64,000 nucleotides of DNA from JAAYZM01 sp964510785 (GCA_964510785.1 CAZECM010000009.1:1-64000); one strand, 5' to 3'; counted from the first letter of the stretch, positions 1 through 8,620 are shown. Notes: a model not told the origin generated them from the letters alone. Program-made: numbers and translations.

Positions 1-964
1 ACCTGCGCCCCGACGAGATGCACACGGCGTTCAACTTCGACTTCATGGCCCGCCCGTGGATCGCCAAGGAGCTGCGCGCCTCGGTCGACGAGACGCTCGC
101 TGCCCATGCGCTCGTCGGCGCCCCCGCGACGTGGGTCCTGTCCAACCACGACGTCACGCGGCCCGTCACGCGCTACGGCCGGGAGGACTCGTCCTTCGAG
201 TTCCTCGCGAAGCGGTTCGGCACGCCGACGGACCTCGCCGTGGGCCGCCGTCGGGCACGTGCCGCCGCCCTGCTCAGCGCCGCTCTGCCCGGCTCGCTGT
301 ACGTCTACCAGGGCGACGAGCTCGGCCTGCCCGAGGTCGAGCTGCCGCGCGAGGTCATCGAAGACCCGATGCACTTCCGCTCCGGCGGGGTCGACCCGGG
401 ACGGGACGGATGCCGCGTGCCGATTCCGTGGGAGTCCGGCGCCCCCGCCTACGGCNNNNNNNNNNGCTGCAGGACCCGATGCACTTCCGTTCCGGCGGCG
501 TGGATCCGGGCCGCGACGGCTGCCGGGTACCGCTGCCGTGGTCCGGCTCGCGCGCGCCGTTCGGCTTCAGCGGGGGGCCGACGACGGCGTCCGACGACGA
601 CGGCGCCCAGCCCTGGCTCCCCCAGCCCGCCGACTGGGCCGAGCTCACGGTCGAGGCGCAGGACGGCGATCCCGACTCCTTCCTGTCGCTCTACCGCGAG
701 GCCCTGCGCCTGCGCCGCGAAGAGCCCGCGCTGCACGAGTCGCAGTTCGCGTGGCTCGACGTGCCGGGTGCCGCGGACGACGTCCTCGCCTTCACCCGCG
801 GCCACGGCTTCGCGTGCGTGGTCAACCTCGGACCGGCCCCCGTGGCCATGCCCGAGCACACCGATGTCCTGCTCACGAGCGACCGGCTCGAGGGTGGGCT
901 GCTCCCCACCGATACCGCCGTCTGGCTCCGACTGCCCGACGGCGCGCACCCCAACCCGCAGTAA
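1..964 (+). CDS. GH13 alpha-glucosidase, 5'-truncated and interrupted by a gap
   Basis: This is the C-terminal part of a cytoplasmic GH13 alpha-glucosidase; the start lies left of the window. The frame opens with LRPDEMHTAFNFDFM, then shows the family NHD motif (VLSNHDVTRPVTRYG), which holds the transition-state Asp, and GSLYVYQGDELGLPEVELP. The catalytic nucleophile and acid/base would be upstream. The reading frame is continuous from base 3 to the gap at 456 and resumes in another frame to the TAA at 962-964. Both sides of the gap encode the same family segment (DPMHFRSGGVDPGRDGCRVP), so the two halves probably come from two paralogues or two alleles joined by the assembler. It precedes a MalEFG-type importer, which suggests hydrolysis of imported alpha-glucosides. 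The family is clear; the integrity of this copy is not. Confidence 0.85.
   Translation, partial: PAPRRDAHGVQLRLHGPPVDRQGAARLGRRDARCPCARRRPRDVGPVQPRRHAARHALRPGGLVLRVPREAVRHADGPRRGPPSGTCRRPAQRRSARLAVRLPGRRARPARGRAAARGHRRPDALPLRRGRPGTGRMPRADSVGVRRPRLRXXXXLQDPMHFRSGGVDPGRDGCRVPLPWSGSRAPFGFSGGPTTASDDDGAQPWLPQPADWAELTVEAQDGDPDSFLSLYREALRLRREEPALHESQFAWLDVPGAADDVLAFTRGHGFACVVNLGPAPVAMPEHTDVLLTSDRLEGGLLPTDTAVWLRLPDGAHPNPQ
456..465. other. Assembly gap (10 N) joining two homologous GH13 segments
   Basis: A run of ten N. The roughly 90 bp to its left and right encode nearly the same peptide, DPMHFRSGGVDPGRDGCRVP, but with different synonymous codons and divergent flanks (IPWESGAPAYG against LPWSGSRAPFG). 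It is therefore not a simple unmerged overlap. The true distance across this gap is unknown. Confidence 0.95.
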
Positions 965-998
965 CCCCGCAACCCGCAGTAACCCAACCGCAGTAACC
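953..998 (+). repeat. Three short direct repeats AACCCGCAGTAACC
   Basis: Copies lie at 953-966, 971-984 and, one base shorter, 986-998. The first supplies the TAA stop of the GH13 gene. The array ends 15 bases before the Shine-Dalgarno of the next gene. It looks like a local slippage repeat; no function can be assigned. Confidence 0.6.
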
Positions 999-1024
999 GC
1001 ACGACACCTATCCAAGGAGTGACG

Positions 1025-2476
1025 ATGAGGTCCCTGACAAAGCCCACGACGGCGGTGCTCGCCGCCTCGGCCGTCGCGATCGGTCTGTTGAGCGCGTGCA
1101 GCGCCACGACACCCGAGTCGCCGGCCACGACGCCCGACGGCGAGACGTCGTCGTCGGCGGAAGAAACCCCCGACGCCCCGCAAGACGTGACCCTGCGGGT
1201 CGTCAGCCTGCTGCCCGGTTCCGACCAGGCGGCGTTCGACGCCTTCGACGAGCGGGTCGCCCAGTTCGAGGCGCTGTACCCGCACATCGACGTGGCGGCC
1301 GAGGAGTACGAGTGGAAGGCGACCACGTTCGCCGCCCAGCTCGCCGGCGGCACGCTGCCGGACGTGTACGAGATCCCGTTCACGGACGCCAAGACGCTCA
1401 TCGAGAACGGCCAGCTCGCCGACGTCGACGCCCAGTTCCACGAGCTGCCCTACGCGGGCGACTTCAACGAGGCGCTCCTCGAGGCGGGCAAGGGCCCTGA
1501 CGGTCACGTCTACGCGATCCCCGCGAAGTCCATCTACGGCGTGGCGCTGCACTACAACCGGGCGCTGTTCGACGCGGCGGGCCTCGACCCGGACAGCCCG
1601 CCCACCACGTGGGCCGAGGTGCGCTCCGCCGCCAAGCAGATCAAGGACGCGACCGGCGTGGCCGGCTACGCCCAGATGGCGGCCGACAACACGGGCGGCT
1701 GGCAGCTCACGTCCGCGACGTACACGCGCGGCGGGCGCACCCAGGTCGCCGAGGCCGACGGTACGTACACGGCCACGCTGACCAACCCGGGCACGAAGGC
1801 CGCGCTCGAGTTCCTCAAGGCCCTGCGCTGGGAGGACGACTCGCTCTACGCGGACGCGACCCTCAACTGGGGCACGGTCAACGAGAAGTTCGCCGCCGGC
1901 CAGATCGGCATGTACACCTCGGGCTCGGACGTCTACACGGCGCTCGCGGAGTCGTTCGGCGTCACGCCGGACAGCTCGGGCCTCAAGGTTGCGGACTACG
2001 GCCTGACGGCCATCCCGAACGAGGGCGCCGACTCCGGCGTGCTCGTGGGTGGCACGCTCGCCGCGGTCAACATCAAGGCGGACGACGCCGTCAAGGACGC
2101 AGCCATCAAGTGGATCGACTTCTTCTACCTGCAGCCGCACCTCGACGAGGGCCCGGCGGTGGAGAACGCCCAGGTGCGCTTCGACAACGGCCAGCCGGTC
2201 GGCACTCCCGTGCTGCCGATCTTCAGCCGCGAGCAGTACGAGACGTCCCTCGGCTGGATCAAGGACTTCATCAACGTGCCGCTCGAGAACATGACGGGCT
2301 ACACCGACGTGATGTTCGACCAGCCCGTGGTCGGTGAGCCGAGCGCCTCGACGCAGGAGATCTACGCCCTGCTCGACGTGCCGGTGCAGGCGGTGATGAC
2401 GGACCAGAACGCCGACATCGACGCGCTGCTCGACCAGGCGCAGACCCAGGCGCAGTCCATCCTCGACGAGGGCTGA
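1025..2476 (+). CDS. Sugar ABC transporter substrate-binding lipoprotein (family 1, MalE-type)
   Basis: This 483-aa protein is the extracellular sugar-binding subunit of an ABC importer. The N-terminus is a lipoprotein signal (MRSLTKPTTAVLAAS then LLSAC lipobox), followed by a Thr/Ser/Glu-rich linker and a family-1 solute-binding fold (YPHIDVAAEEYEWKATTFAAQLAGGTLPDVYE). The ATG at 1025 is chosen because AAGGAG at 1014-1019 sits five bases upstream; an in-frame GTG at 1019 overlaps that site. Two permease genes follow in the same direction, with a strong hairpin between this gene and the first of them. The adjacent GH13 enzyme suggests an alpha-glucoside ligand such as maltose, trehalose or sucrose, but the ligand cannot be read from sequence. 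Confidence 0.9.
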   Translation: MRSLTKPTTAVLAASAVAIGLLSACSATTPESPATTPDGETSSSAEETPDAPQDVTLRVVSLLPGSDQAAFDAFDERVAQFEALYPHIDVAAEEYEWKATTFAAQLAGGTLPDVYEIPFTDAKTLIENGQLADVDAQFHELPYAGDFNEALLEAGKGPDGHVYAIPAKSIYGVALHYNRALFDAAGLDPDSPPTTWAEVRSAAKQIKDATGVAGYAQMAADNTGGWQLTSATYTRGGRTQVAEADGTYTATLTNPGTKAALEFLKALRWEDDSLYADATLNWGTVNEKFAAGQIGMYTSGSDVYTALAESFGVTPDSSGLKVADYGLTAIPNEGADSGVLVGGTLAAVNIKADDAVKDAAIKWIDFFYLQPHLDEGPAVENAQVRFDNGQPVGTPVLPIFSREQYETSLGWIKDFINVPLENMTGYTDVMFDQPVVGEPSASTQEIYALLDVPVQAVMTDQNADIDALLDQAQTQAQSILDEG

Positions 2477-2485
2477 ACCCGGTCC

Positions 2486-2522
2486 GCGGTGCCCGGCCGA
2501 ACCCCCTGCGGCCGGGCACCGC
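2486..2522 (+). promoter_or_regulatory. Intercistronic stem-loop after the binding-protein gene
   Basis: A perfect 14-bp inverted repeat GCGGTGCCCGGCCG (2486-2499) pairs with 2509-2522 around a 9-base loop. There is no U tract. Its place between binding-protein and permease genes matches the malE-malF arrangement, where a hairpin protects the 3' end of the binding-protein message and raises its level over the permeases. That role is inferred; a partial terminator is the alternative. Confidence 0.75.
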
Positions 2523-2556
2523 AACCTCGTCCACCGAGCCGAACCGAGAGGCAGGA

Positions 2557-3489
2557 ATGACCACCGACCAGGGCCTCGTGCCAACGCGTCGCCGACGGCG
2601 CACTCCCGTGGACTGGATCCGCGACGGCGGCCTCAGCACGCTGCTGTTCGCGCTGCCGCTCATCGTGATCTTCGGCGTCTTCTCGTGGCTGCCCATCGGG
2701 CGCGCGCTCATCATGAGCTTCCAGGAGACCAACCTCGTGGTCACGTCCTGGGTGGGCCTCGAGAACTTCCGCTCCGTGCTCGCGGACCCGAACCTGCCGA
2801 TCGCGCTGCGCAACACCGGGTACTTCGCGCTGCTCGCCCTGGTCTTCGGCTACCCGATCCCGCTCGTCGGCGCGGTGCTGATGAGCGAGGTGCGGCGCAT
2901 GAAGGGCGTGTACTCGGTGCTCGCGTACCTGCCCGTCGTCGTGCCCCCCGTCGTCGCCGTCCTGCTGTGGAAGTTCCTCTACGACCCCCGCCCCGAAGGC
3001 GTGTTCAACCAGATCCTCGGCTGGGTCGGGCTCGGCCCGATGCCGTGGCTGCAGTCCGCGACGTGGGCCATGCCGTCCCTCGTGATCGAGGCGACGTGGG
3101 CCGCGGCCGGCGGCACCGTGATCATCTACCTCGCGGCGTTGCTCGGCGTCCCGCCCGAGCTGTACGACGCCGCGGAGGTCGACGGCGCGTCCATCTGGCG
3201 CAAGGTGTGGCACGTGACGCTGCCGCAGCTGCGCGGCGTCCTGCTCATCACGTTCATCCTGCAGATCATCGGGACGGCGCAGGTCTTCCTCGAGCCGTAC
3301 CTGTTCACGGGCGGCGGTCCGGCCAACGCGACCCTGACGATCCTGCTGCTCATCTACCGGTACGCCTTCGGCCAGTCCCTCGGGGCCGACTACGGCGAAG
3401 CCACGGCGCTGAGCCTGCTGCTCGCGATCTTCCTCGCCGTGATGTCCCTCGTGTACTTCCGCCTCACCCGCGCCTGGAGCAACTCGTGA
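2557..3489 (+). CDS. Sugar ABC transporter permease (MalF/UgpA type)
   Basis: This 310-aa inner-membrane permease has about six hydrophobic segments, starting at LLFALPLIVIFGVFSWLPIG, and a cytoplasmic EAA loop (ELYDAAEVDGASIWRKVWHVTLPQL, residues about 205-230) that contacts the ATPase. Length and motif order are typical of the MalF/UgpA side of carbohydrate importers. The ATG follows a purine-rich GAGAGGCAGGA. It is the second gene of the importer operon and its stop overlaps the GTG of the next permease. No ATPase is encoded here; such importers usually share a housekeeping MsmX/MalK-type ATPase. Confidence 0.92.
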   Translation: MTTDQGLVPTRRRRRTPVDWIRDGGLSTLLFALPLIVIFGVFSWLPIGRALIMSFQETNLVVTSWVGLENFRSVLADPNLPIALRNTGYFALLALVFGYPIPLVGAVLMSEVRRMKGVYSVLAYLPVVVPPVVAVLLWKFLYDPRPEGVFNQILGWVGLGPMPWLQSATWAMPSLVIEATWAAAGGTVIIYLAALLGVPPELYDAAEVDGASIWRKVWHVTLPQLRGVLLITFILQIIGTAQVFLEPYLFTGGGPANATLTILLLIYRYAFGQSLGADYGEATALSLLLAIFLAVMSLVYFRLTRAWSNS

Positions 3490-4460
3490 CCGCGACGCAG
3501 ACCACGGCCATGCACACGACGACGACGGCGGCCCCCACGGGCGCCGCGCGCCAGCTCGCCCGGCGGCGGGCCGCCGCGATGGACACCCTGCGCGGCGTGC
3601 TGTCGATCGCGGACTGGCGGCGGCGCTCGGTGCGCACCGGCATGGGGTTCGTGCACGTGCTGCTGCTGCTCGTGCTCGTCGTCATCGGACTGGGCCCGAT
3701 CCTGCTGCTCGGCAAGTTCGCGATCACCCCGACGCAGGACATCCTGCGCGCCCCGCTCGAGGTGTTCCCGAACGGCATCGCGTGGGACAACCTGCACAAG
3801 GCGTGGTTCGACGTGCAGATCAGCCGGTACTTCCTCAACACCGTGCTCATCGCCGCGGGCGCGTGGGCGAGCCAGATCCTCGTCGCCGCCACGGGTGGCT
3901 ACGTGCTGTCGGTGCTGCGCCCGCGCTACGCCAAGGCGCTGCAGTGGATGGTGCTCGCGACGCTCTTCGTGCCCGGCGTCGTGCTCCTCGTGCCGCTGTA
4001 CCTGACGATCCTCAACCCGCCGATCCTCGGCACGTCGCTGCTCAACACGTTCTGGGCGGTGTGGCTGCCCGCGGGGGCGAGCGCGTTCAACGTGGTGCTC
4101 ATGGCGCGGTTCTTCGACAACCTGCCGCGGGAGATCTTCGAGGCCGCGCGCGTGGACGGGGCCGGGCCGTTCCGGCTGTTCTGGTCCGTGGTGCTGCCGA
4201 TGAGCAAGCCCATCCTCGGGGTCGTGTCGGTGTTCGCCGTCATCGCCTCGTGGAAGGACTTCCTGTGGCCGCTGCTCGTGCTGACCAAGCCCGACCTGCA
4301 GCCGCTCTCCGTGCGCCTGCCATCGCTCCAGGCGACCACTGACCTCGGTGTCCTCATGGCCGCGCTCGCGATCTCCACCCTCATTCCGATCCTCTTCTTC
4401 CTGGTCTTCCAGCGCATGTTCCTGAGAGGCGCCGGCCTAGGCGGCGCGATCAAGGGCTAG
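3486..4460 (+). CDS. Sugar ABC transporter permease (MalG/UgpE type)
   Basis: This 324-aa permease is the partner of the preceding MalF-type protein. It starts with GTG at 3486, sharing GTGA with the upstream stop, with GGAG at about 3475; an ATG at 3510 is a possible alternative. After a Thr/Ala-rich cytoplasmic N-terminus it has about six membrane segments (VHVLLLLVLVVIGLGPILLL and others) and the EAA loop EIFEAARVDGAGPFRLFWSVVLPMSKP. The C-terminus, RMFLRGAGLGGAIKG, is typical of MalG. Overlap implies translational coupling and equal stoichiometry. Confidence 0.92.
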   Translation: MTATQTTAMHTTTTAAPTGAARQLARRRAAAMDTLRGVLSIADWRRRSVRTGMGFVHVLLLLVLVVIGLGPILLLGKFAITPTQDILRAPLEVFPNGIAWDNLHKAWFDVQISRYFLNTVLIAAGAWASQILVAATGGYVLSVLRPRYAKALQWMVLATLFVPGVVLLVPLYLTILNPPILGTSLLNTFWAVWLPAGASAFNVVLMARFFDNLPREIFEAARVDGAGPFRLFWSVVLPMSKPILGVVSVFAVIASWKDFLWPLLVLTKPDLQPLSVRLPSLQATTDLGVLMAALAISTLIPILFFLVFQRMFLRGAGLGGAIKG

Positions 4461-4480
4461 CCGCCTCCCGCCTCTCACCG

Positions 4481-4548
4481 CGACGTAGGGCCGAGCGCTT
4501 CGAGGTAGGTCCGCTGGGGCACTTTCTGGCGCGCTCGGTACTACTTCG
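4481..4548. repeat. Intergenic repeat array A (CGAGGTAG units)
   Basis: Two direct 13-base units, CGACGTAGGGCCG (4481-4493) and CGAGGTAGGTCCG (4501-4513), face one inverted unit at 4536-4548 (reverse strand CGAAGTAGTACCG). The array starts 20 bases after the MalG-type stop and can form a hairpin. The same unit recurs at 30129-30238 and 52067-52134, each time between genes. The rest of the 213-bp gap (4461-4673) shows no gene. Confidence 0.65.
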
Positions 4549-4673
4549 CGGGGGTGGAGGTGGGTGAAGTGGGGGGTGGTCGCGGCGTTCGGGCTGCCGG
4601 GGAGCGCGCGGTGGTGCACGATGGCGCTACCGGTCCGGCACCGACGCCGGACCCGTCTCGAGCGGAGCACGAC

Positions 4674-4856
4674 ATGGCGTTCAAGTTCACCGTCCACCAG
4701 AGCGAGAAGAGCGGCGAGTTCTGGTTCCGGATCGTCGCGGCCAACGGCAACATCCTCGCGAGCAGCCAGCAGTACGCCCAGAAGCGCTCGGCACTCGACG
4801 CGATCGAGTCGATCAAGAAGAACTCCCCCGACGCCGAGGTCTCCGACGAGTCCTGA
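4674..4856 (+). CDS. DUF1508 (YegP-like) small protein
   Basis: A 60-aa protein, MAFKFTVHQSEKSGEFWFRI and onward, containing one DUF1508 repeat: an aromatic-rich beta hairpin (GEFWFRIVAANGNILASSQ) followed by the YAQKRSALDAIESIKKN helix. Many family members carry two repeats; this one is a single-repeat form. The ATG has CGGAG at 4663-4667, six bases upstream. YegP-like proteins are abundant small cytoplasmic proteins of unknown role. It stands alone, with the aminotransferase starting 46 bases downstream. Confidence 0.85.
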   Translation: MAFKFTVHQSEKSGEFWFRIVAANGNILASSQQYAQKRSALDAIESIKKNSPDAEVSDES

Positions 4857-4902
4857 CCCCAGCTCACCCACCCCGGGGCGATGGGCGGGGGAGGATGGGG
4901 GG

Positions 4903-6105
4903 ATGGAGACGGAGAGGCGCGGGGTGAAGGTCGCGCGGCGGGCGGCCGTGCCACCGTTCGCCGTGATGGACATCATCGCGGAGGCGAACCGGCGCCGGGC
5001 GGCGGGCCACGACGTCCTCAACCTGTGCGCGGGGGAACCGGCCACCGGGGCGTCCGACGTCGTCCGCGACCGCGCCGCCGCCATCCTCGCCTCCGGCCAG
5101 CTCGGCTACACCGAGGCCCTCGGCGCCCCCGCGCTGCGCGCCGAGATCGCCACGCACTACGCCCGCTGGTACGACGTCGAGCTCGATCCGGCGCGCATCG
5201 CCGTGACGACCGGCTCCTCGGGCGGCTTCGTGCTCGCCTTCCTCGCGGCGTTCGACGTCGGCGACCGCGTGGCCCTCGCCCGCCCCGGCTACCCCGCCTA
5301 CCGCAACGTCCTGAACGCGCTCGGCTGCGAGGTCGTCGAGCTCGACTGCGGACCGGACGCGCGCTACCAGCCCACGGTCGCGCTGCTCGAGTCGCTCGAC
5401 GAACCCGTCACGGGCCTCGTCGTCGCGAGCCCCGCCAACCCCACGGGCACCATGATCGAGCCGGCCGAGCTCGCCGCGCTCGCGGACTGGTGCGCGGCCC
5501 ACGGCGTACGCCTCATCAGCGACGAGATCTACCACGGCATCACGTACGGCGGGCCGACGACGGCGCCCCACCGCGAGAGCGCACCGACGGCGGCCCGGTA
5601 TCTCGACCAGGGCGCCGTCGTCGTGAACTCGTTCTCGAAGTTCTGGGCGATGACGGGCTGGCGCCTCGGTTGGCTCGTGCTGCCGGACGACCTGCTGCCC
5701 GCCGTCGACGCCCTCGCCGGCAACGTCGCGCTGTGCCCACCGGCACTCGCCCAGGACGCCGCGATCGCCGCGTTCTCCGACGCCGGGTACGCCGCGGCCC
5801 GCGCCAACGTCGCGCGCTACGCCGCGGCTCGCGAGCTGCTTCTTGCGCGGCTCCCTGAGCTCGGCTGGGACCGGGTGGCCCCCGCGGACGGAGCGTTCTA
5901 CCTCTACGCGGACATCTCGGCGAGCGGTCTCGACTCGCGCGAGTGGTGCGCCCGGCTGCTCGCCGAGGCGGACGTCGCCCTGACCCCGGGCACCGACTTC
6001 GATCCGGTGGCGGGGCACGACTGGGTGCGCCTGAGCTTCGCGTCCGACGTCGGCGTCATCGGCGCGGCCGTCGACCGCATCGTCGCCTGGCAGGCCGGGC
6101 TCTAG
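4903..6105 (+). CDS. PLP-dependent aminotransferase, class I/II
   Basis: This 400-aa fold-type I aminotransferase resembles the AspC/PatA/DapL-type group. Visible family features are NLCAGEPATGASD near the N-terminus, PGYPAYRNVLNALG, SPANPTGTMIEP, SDEIYHGITYGG and the PLP-binding Lys246 in NSFSKFWAMTGWRLGW. The conserved C-terminal arginine region is DWVRLSFASDVGVI. The ATG at 4903 lies behind a G-rich tract. The amino donor and acceptor cannot be told from these motifs; aspartate or an aromatic amino acid is likeliest. No operon partner is evident: the gene after it has its own Shine-Dalgarno 107 bases downstream. Confidence 0.85.
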   Translation: METERRGVKVARRAAVPPFAVMDIIAEANRRRAAGHDVLNLCAGEPATGASDVVRDRAAAILASGQLGYTEALGAPALRAEIATHYARWYDVELDPARIAVTTGSSGGFVLAFLAAFDVGDRVALARPGYPAYRNVLNALGCEVVELDCGPDARYQPTVALLESLDEPVTGLVVASPANPTGTMIEPAELAALADWCAAHGVRLISDEIYHGITYGGPTTAPHRESAPTAARYLDQGAVVVNSFSKFWAMTGWRLGWLVLPDDLLPAVDALAGNVALCPPALAQDAAIAAFSDAGYAAARANVARYAAARELLLARLPELGWDRVAPADGAFYLYADISASGLDSREWCARLLAEADVALTPGTDFDPVAGHDWVRLSFASDVGVIGAAVDRIVAWQAGL

Positions 6106-6212
6106 CCGCTGCGGACCACGCGCCCGGCCGCTACAGTGCTCGCGGGTCGCCAGCAGATCGGCGGCGCCGGGCCCGTCGCGGCCGCGCATCGTCCTGTGAC
6201 CAAGGAGCCGCC

Positions 6213-8546
6213 GTGACCTTCCGCCTCCGGTTCACCACGCGTGCGGCGCTCGCGTCCGCTTGCGCGAGCCTCGCCCTGCTGCTCGGTGTCACCCCCGGCG
6301 TGGCCGAGACGTCGGGCACGTCCACGGTCACGGGAGTGCTGCGGGTCGCCATCGTCGACGGCGGGCACGGCGTGTCCGACGACGGCGCCCTGTCCGACGG
6401 CGGCACCCTCGACGATTCGGCCCCGGGTGGATCCGTGGGGTCGGTCCCCGAGTCGTACCGGAGCTACGCCCTCGAGGTCGACGGCACCTACCTGCCGCTC
6501 GACGCCGCGTCGGTGGACGGGCTCGCGGGGCTGGTGGGGGTGGCCGACGGCGCCCGGGTCACGATCGACGTTCGCGCCGCCGGGTCCGGGTCCGCCCGGA
6601 GCGGTGCCGCCGGGCTCTGGGCGAGCGGCGCGGGGGCCGACGTCGTGGCCGTGCGGGCCGTCTCCTCGCCCACGCCCGCACTGGCGACGCAGCAGTCGCA
6701 CACGACGCACCTCGTGCTCGTCACGGATCCGGCCGCGGGTGGATCCGCCATCACCGAGGCGGCCGCGAGGGGCGCCGCCGCCAGCGCCGGTCAGTACTGG
6801 GTCGCCCAGTCGCGCGGGCGCATCTCGAGCTTCCCGGTGGGTGCGGCCAAGCCGCTCACGCACTCCGGCGCGTGCGCGATCCTCACCGGTGGTGCCGCTC
6901 CAGGGGCCTTCTGGGACCTCCGGAACGCGGCAGAGGCGCTCTTTCCCGACCGCGGCTCGAGGGCGCACGTCACCGCCGTGCTCCCACCGGGCTGCAGCGC
7001 CGACGGCTCCGGTGTGGCCACCGTGGGCGGAGGACTTCACTCGAGTGGCTTCGTCGTCGTCGGCGGCACCAATCTTCACGCCCTCGTCCACGAGTACGGT
7101 CACAACTTCTCGCTCGGCCACTCGAACCTCGGCGTCGTGCGGGGCGGGACGCTCGTGTCCGACGAGTACTGGGGGCTCTACGGCCCGCAGTCGCTCGGCA
7201 TCGGGGGCTTCTCCCCGAGCAGCCTCGACGCCGCCTACCAGCACCTGCTCGACGTCCTGCCCGCCGGCGAGGTGCGCAACGTCGTCGCGGACACGGTCAC
7301 GCTGTCGCCGGTGACGGGTACCGCGGGAGTCCGTGCCGCAAGGTTCGCTGACCCGGTCTCGGGCGGGGCCGTGTTCGTGGAGTATCGCGACGGGAAGGGG
7401 GCCGACGTCGGCTCCTTCTACGCCCGCCCGAACCCCGGCTGGTTCTTCGGCGCACCCGTGCCGGAGGAGGTCGTCGCGGCCTGCAAGGCGACCTATGGCC
7501 CGGACGCCGCGGAGTGCGACACCGCGCGGCACTACGGACCCGGCGTGCGGGTCTATCACCTGGGCTCGCGCAACGACGTCACGACCATGACGCTGCCGAG
7601 GGGCCTCGGGACGAAGAGCACCCTCGTGCAGGGCGACCGGCTGACCGGCCCCGGCGGCGGGTACACCGTCGAGGTCACGGCGCTCGGCGCGGCGTCGGCC
7701 ACGGTCAGGATCATCGCGGGTGCGGTCGCCGCGAAGGTGAGTGCGAGTGCGCCGTCGTCGTCGTACGGCTCGCGCGCCGAGCTGGCCGTCACCGTGACCG
7801 CGCCGACCACCCCTCAGGGCGCCGTCACGGTGCTGTCGGGCACGAAGCAGCTGGGCACGGCCACGCTCAGCGGCGGGAGGGCGACGGTGCGGCTGCCCGC
7901 CACGCTCGCCGTGGGGACGCACGAGCTCACCGTGAGGTACGGCGGTTCGTCGGACGTGAAGGCCGCGCAGGTCAAGGTGTCGCTGCGGGTCACCCAGGCG
8001 AAGCCCAAGGTTGCGGTCGTGGCGACGACGGCGGTCCACGGCAAGGCGGCCCGAGCCACCGTGACCGTCACGTCCGCCGTGACGCCCACCGGCAAGGTCG
8101 TGATCTACGTGGACGGCGCCAAGGTGAAGACCGTGAAGCTCGCGAAGGGGAAGGCCACCTACCGGCTCGCCAAGAAGCTCAAGGTCGGCAAGCACAAGGT
8201 CCGGGCCGTGTACCTCGGCACCGCGAAGCACTCCCGCGCGAGCAAGACCGTCACCGTGCGGGTGTGGAGGTCCGTGGCCAAGGTCAGCGGGTTCGCCACA
8301 GGTGCCCGGAAGGTCAAGGCGGGAGCGACGCACCGGGACGCGGTGAGGCTCAGCGGCAAGGGCGTGCTGCAGCGCAGGTCGGGGGCAAGCTGGGTCAAGG
8401 TCAGGGCGCTGCCCCGTGGCAAGGTGACCGTCGCGATCAAGGCAGGCGCGGCGGGCACCTCGACGAAGTACCGGATCGTGATCAAGAACGCCGGCTCGGT
8501 CAAGGGCGTCACCTCCAAGGCGCTGACCCTCCGCACGACCCCCTGA
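6213..8546 (+). CDS. Secreted protein with gametolysin-like zinc motif and Ig-like repeats
   Basis: A 777-aa exported protein. GTG at 6213 has AAGGAG at 6202-6207. A signal peptide (RLRFTTRAALASACASLALLLG) is followed by an Asp/Gly-rich segment and a domain holding HEYGHNFSLGH at residues 293-303. This keeps the three His and the Glu of the HExxHxxGxxH metzincin motif, but Ser replaces the usual Gly, and no clear Met-turn methionine follows (DEYWGLYGPQSLG). The closest family I can name is peptidase M11 (gametolysin). About residues 507-590 and 591-680 are two bacterial Ig-like repeats (AVTVLSGTKQLGTATLSGG; GKVVIYVDGAKVKTVKLAKG), then a Lys-rich C-terminal domain. No sortase motif or membrane anchor is visible. 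Protease activity is plausible but unproven. Confidence 0.7.
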   Translation: MTFRLRFTTRAALASACASLALLLGVTPGVAETSGTSTVTGVLRVAIVDGGHGVSDDGALSDGGTLDDSAPGGSVGSVPESYRSYALEVDGTYLPLDAASVDGLAGLVGVADGARVTIDVRAAGSGSARSGAAGLWASGAGADVVAVRAVSSPTPALATQQSHTTHLVLVTDPAAGGSAITEAAARGAAASAGQYWVAQSRGRISSFPVGAAKPLTHSGACAILTGGAAPGAFWDLRNAAEALFPDRGSRAHVTAVLPPGCSADGSGVATVGGGLHSSGFVVVGGTNLHALVHEYGHNFSLGHSNLGVVRGGTLVSDEYWGLYGPQSLGIGGFSPSSLDAAYQHLLDVLPAGEVRNVVADTVTLSPVTGTAGVRAARFADPVSGGAVFVEYRDGKGADVGSFYARPNPGWFFGAPVPEEVVAACKATYGPDAAECDTARHYGPGVRVYHLGSRNDVTTMTLPRGLGTKSTLVQGDRLTGPGGGYTVEVTALGAASATVRIIAGAVAAKVSASAPSSSYGSRAELAVTVTAPTTPQGAVTVLSGTKQLGTATLSGGRATVRLPATLAVGTHELTVRYGGSSDVKAAQVKVSLRVTQAKPKVAVVATTAVHGKAARATVTVTSAVTPTGKVVIYVDGAKVKTVKLAKGKATYRLAKKLKVGKHKVRAVYLGTAKHSRASKTVTVRVWRSVAKVSGFATGARKVKAGATHRDAVRLSGKGVLQRRSGASWVKVRALPRGKVTVAIKAGAAGTSTKYRIVIKNAGSVKGVTSKALTLRTTP

Positions 8547-8620
8547 CCCGGCTAAATCACTTCCTCGGCGGGGGGAGGAGGCGTACGGTCGGGGTATCGC
8601 TGAAAGGAGGTGGTCCAACG

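Noticed and set aside
456..466. Frameshift in the GH13 gene
   Set aside because: The frame changes only across an N gap of arbitrary length; no conclusion about a real frameshift is possible.
8603..8616. 16S rRNA 3'-end fragment (AAAGGAGGTGGTCC)
   Set aside because: Only about 14 bases resemble the complement of the rRNA tail, flanking sequence does not match rRNA, and a start codon follows at Shine-Dalgarno spacing.
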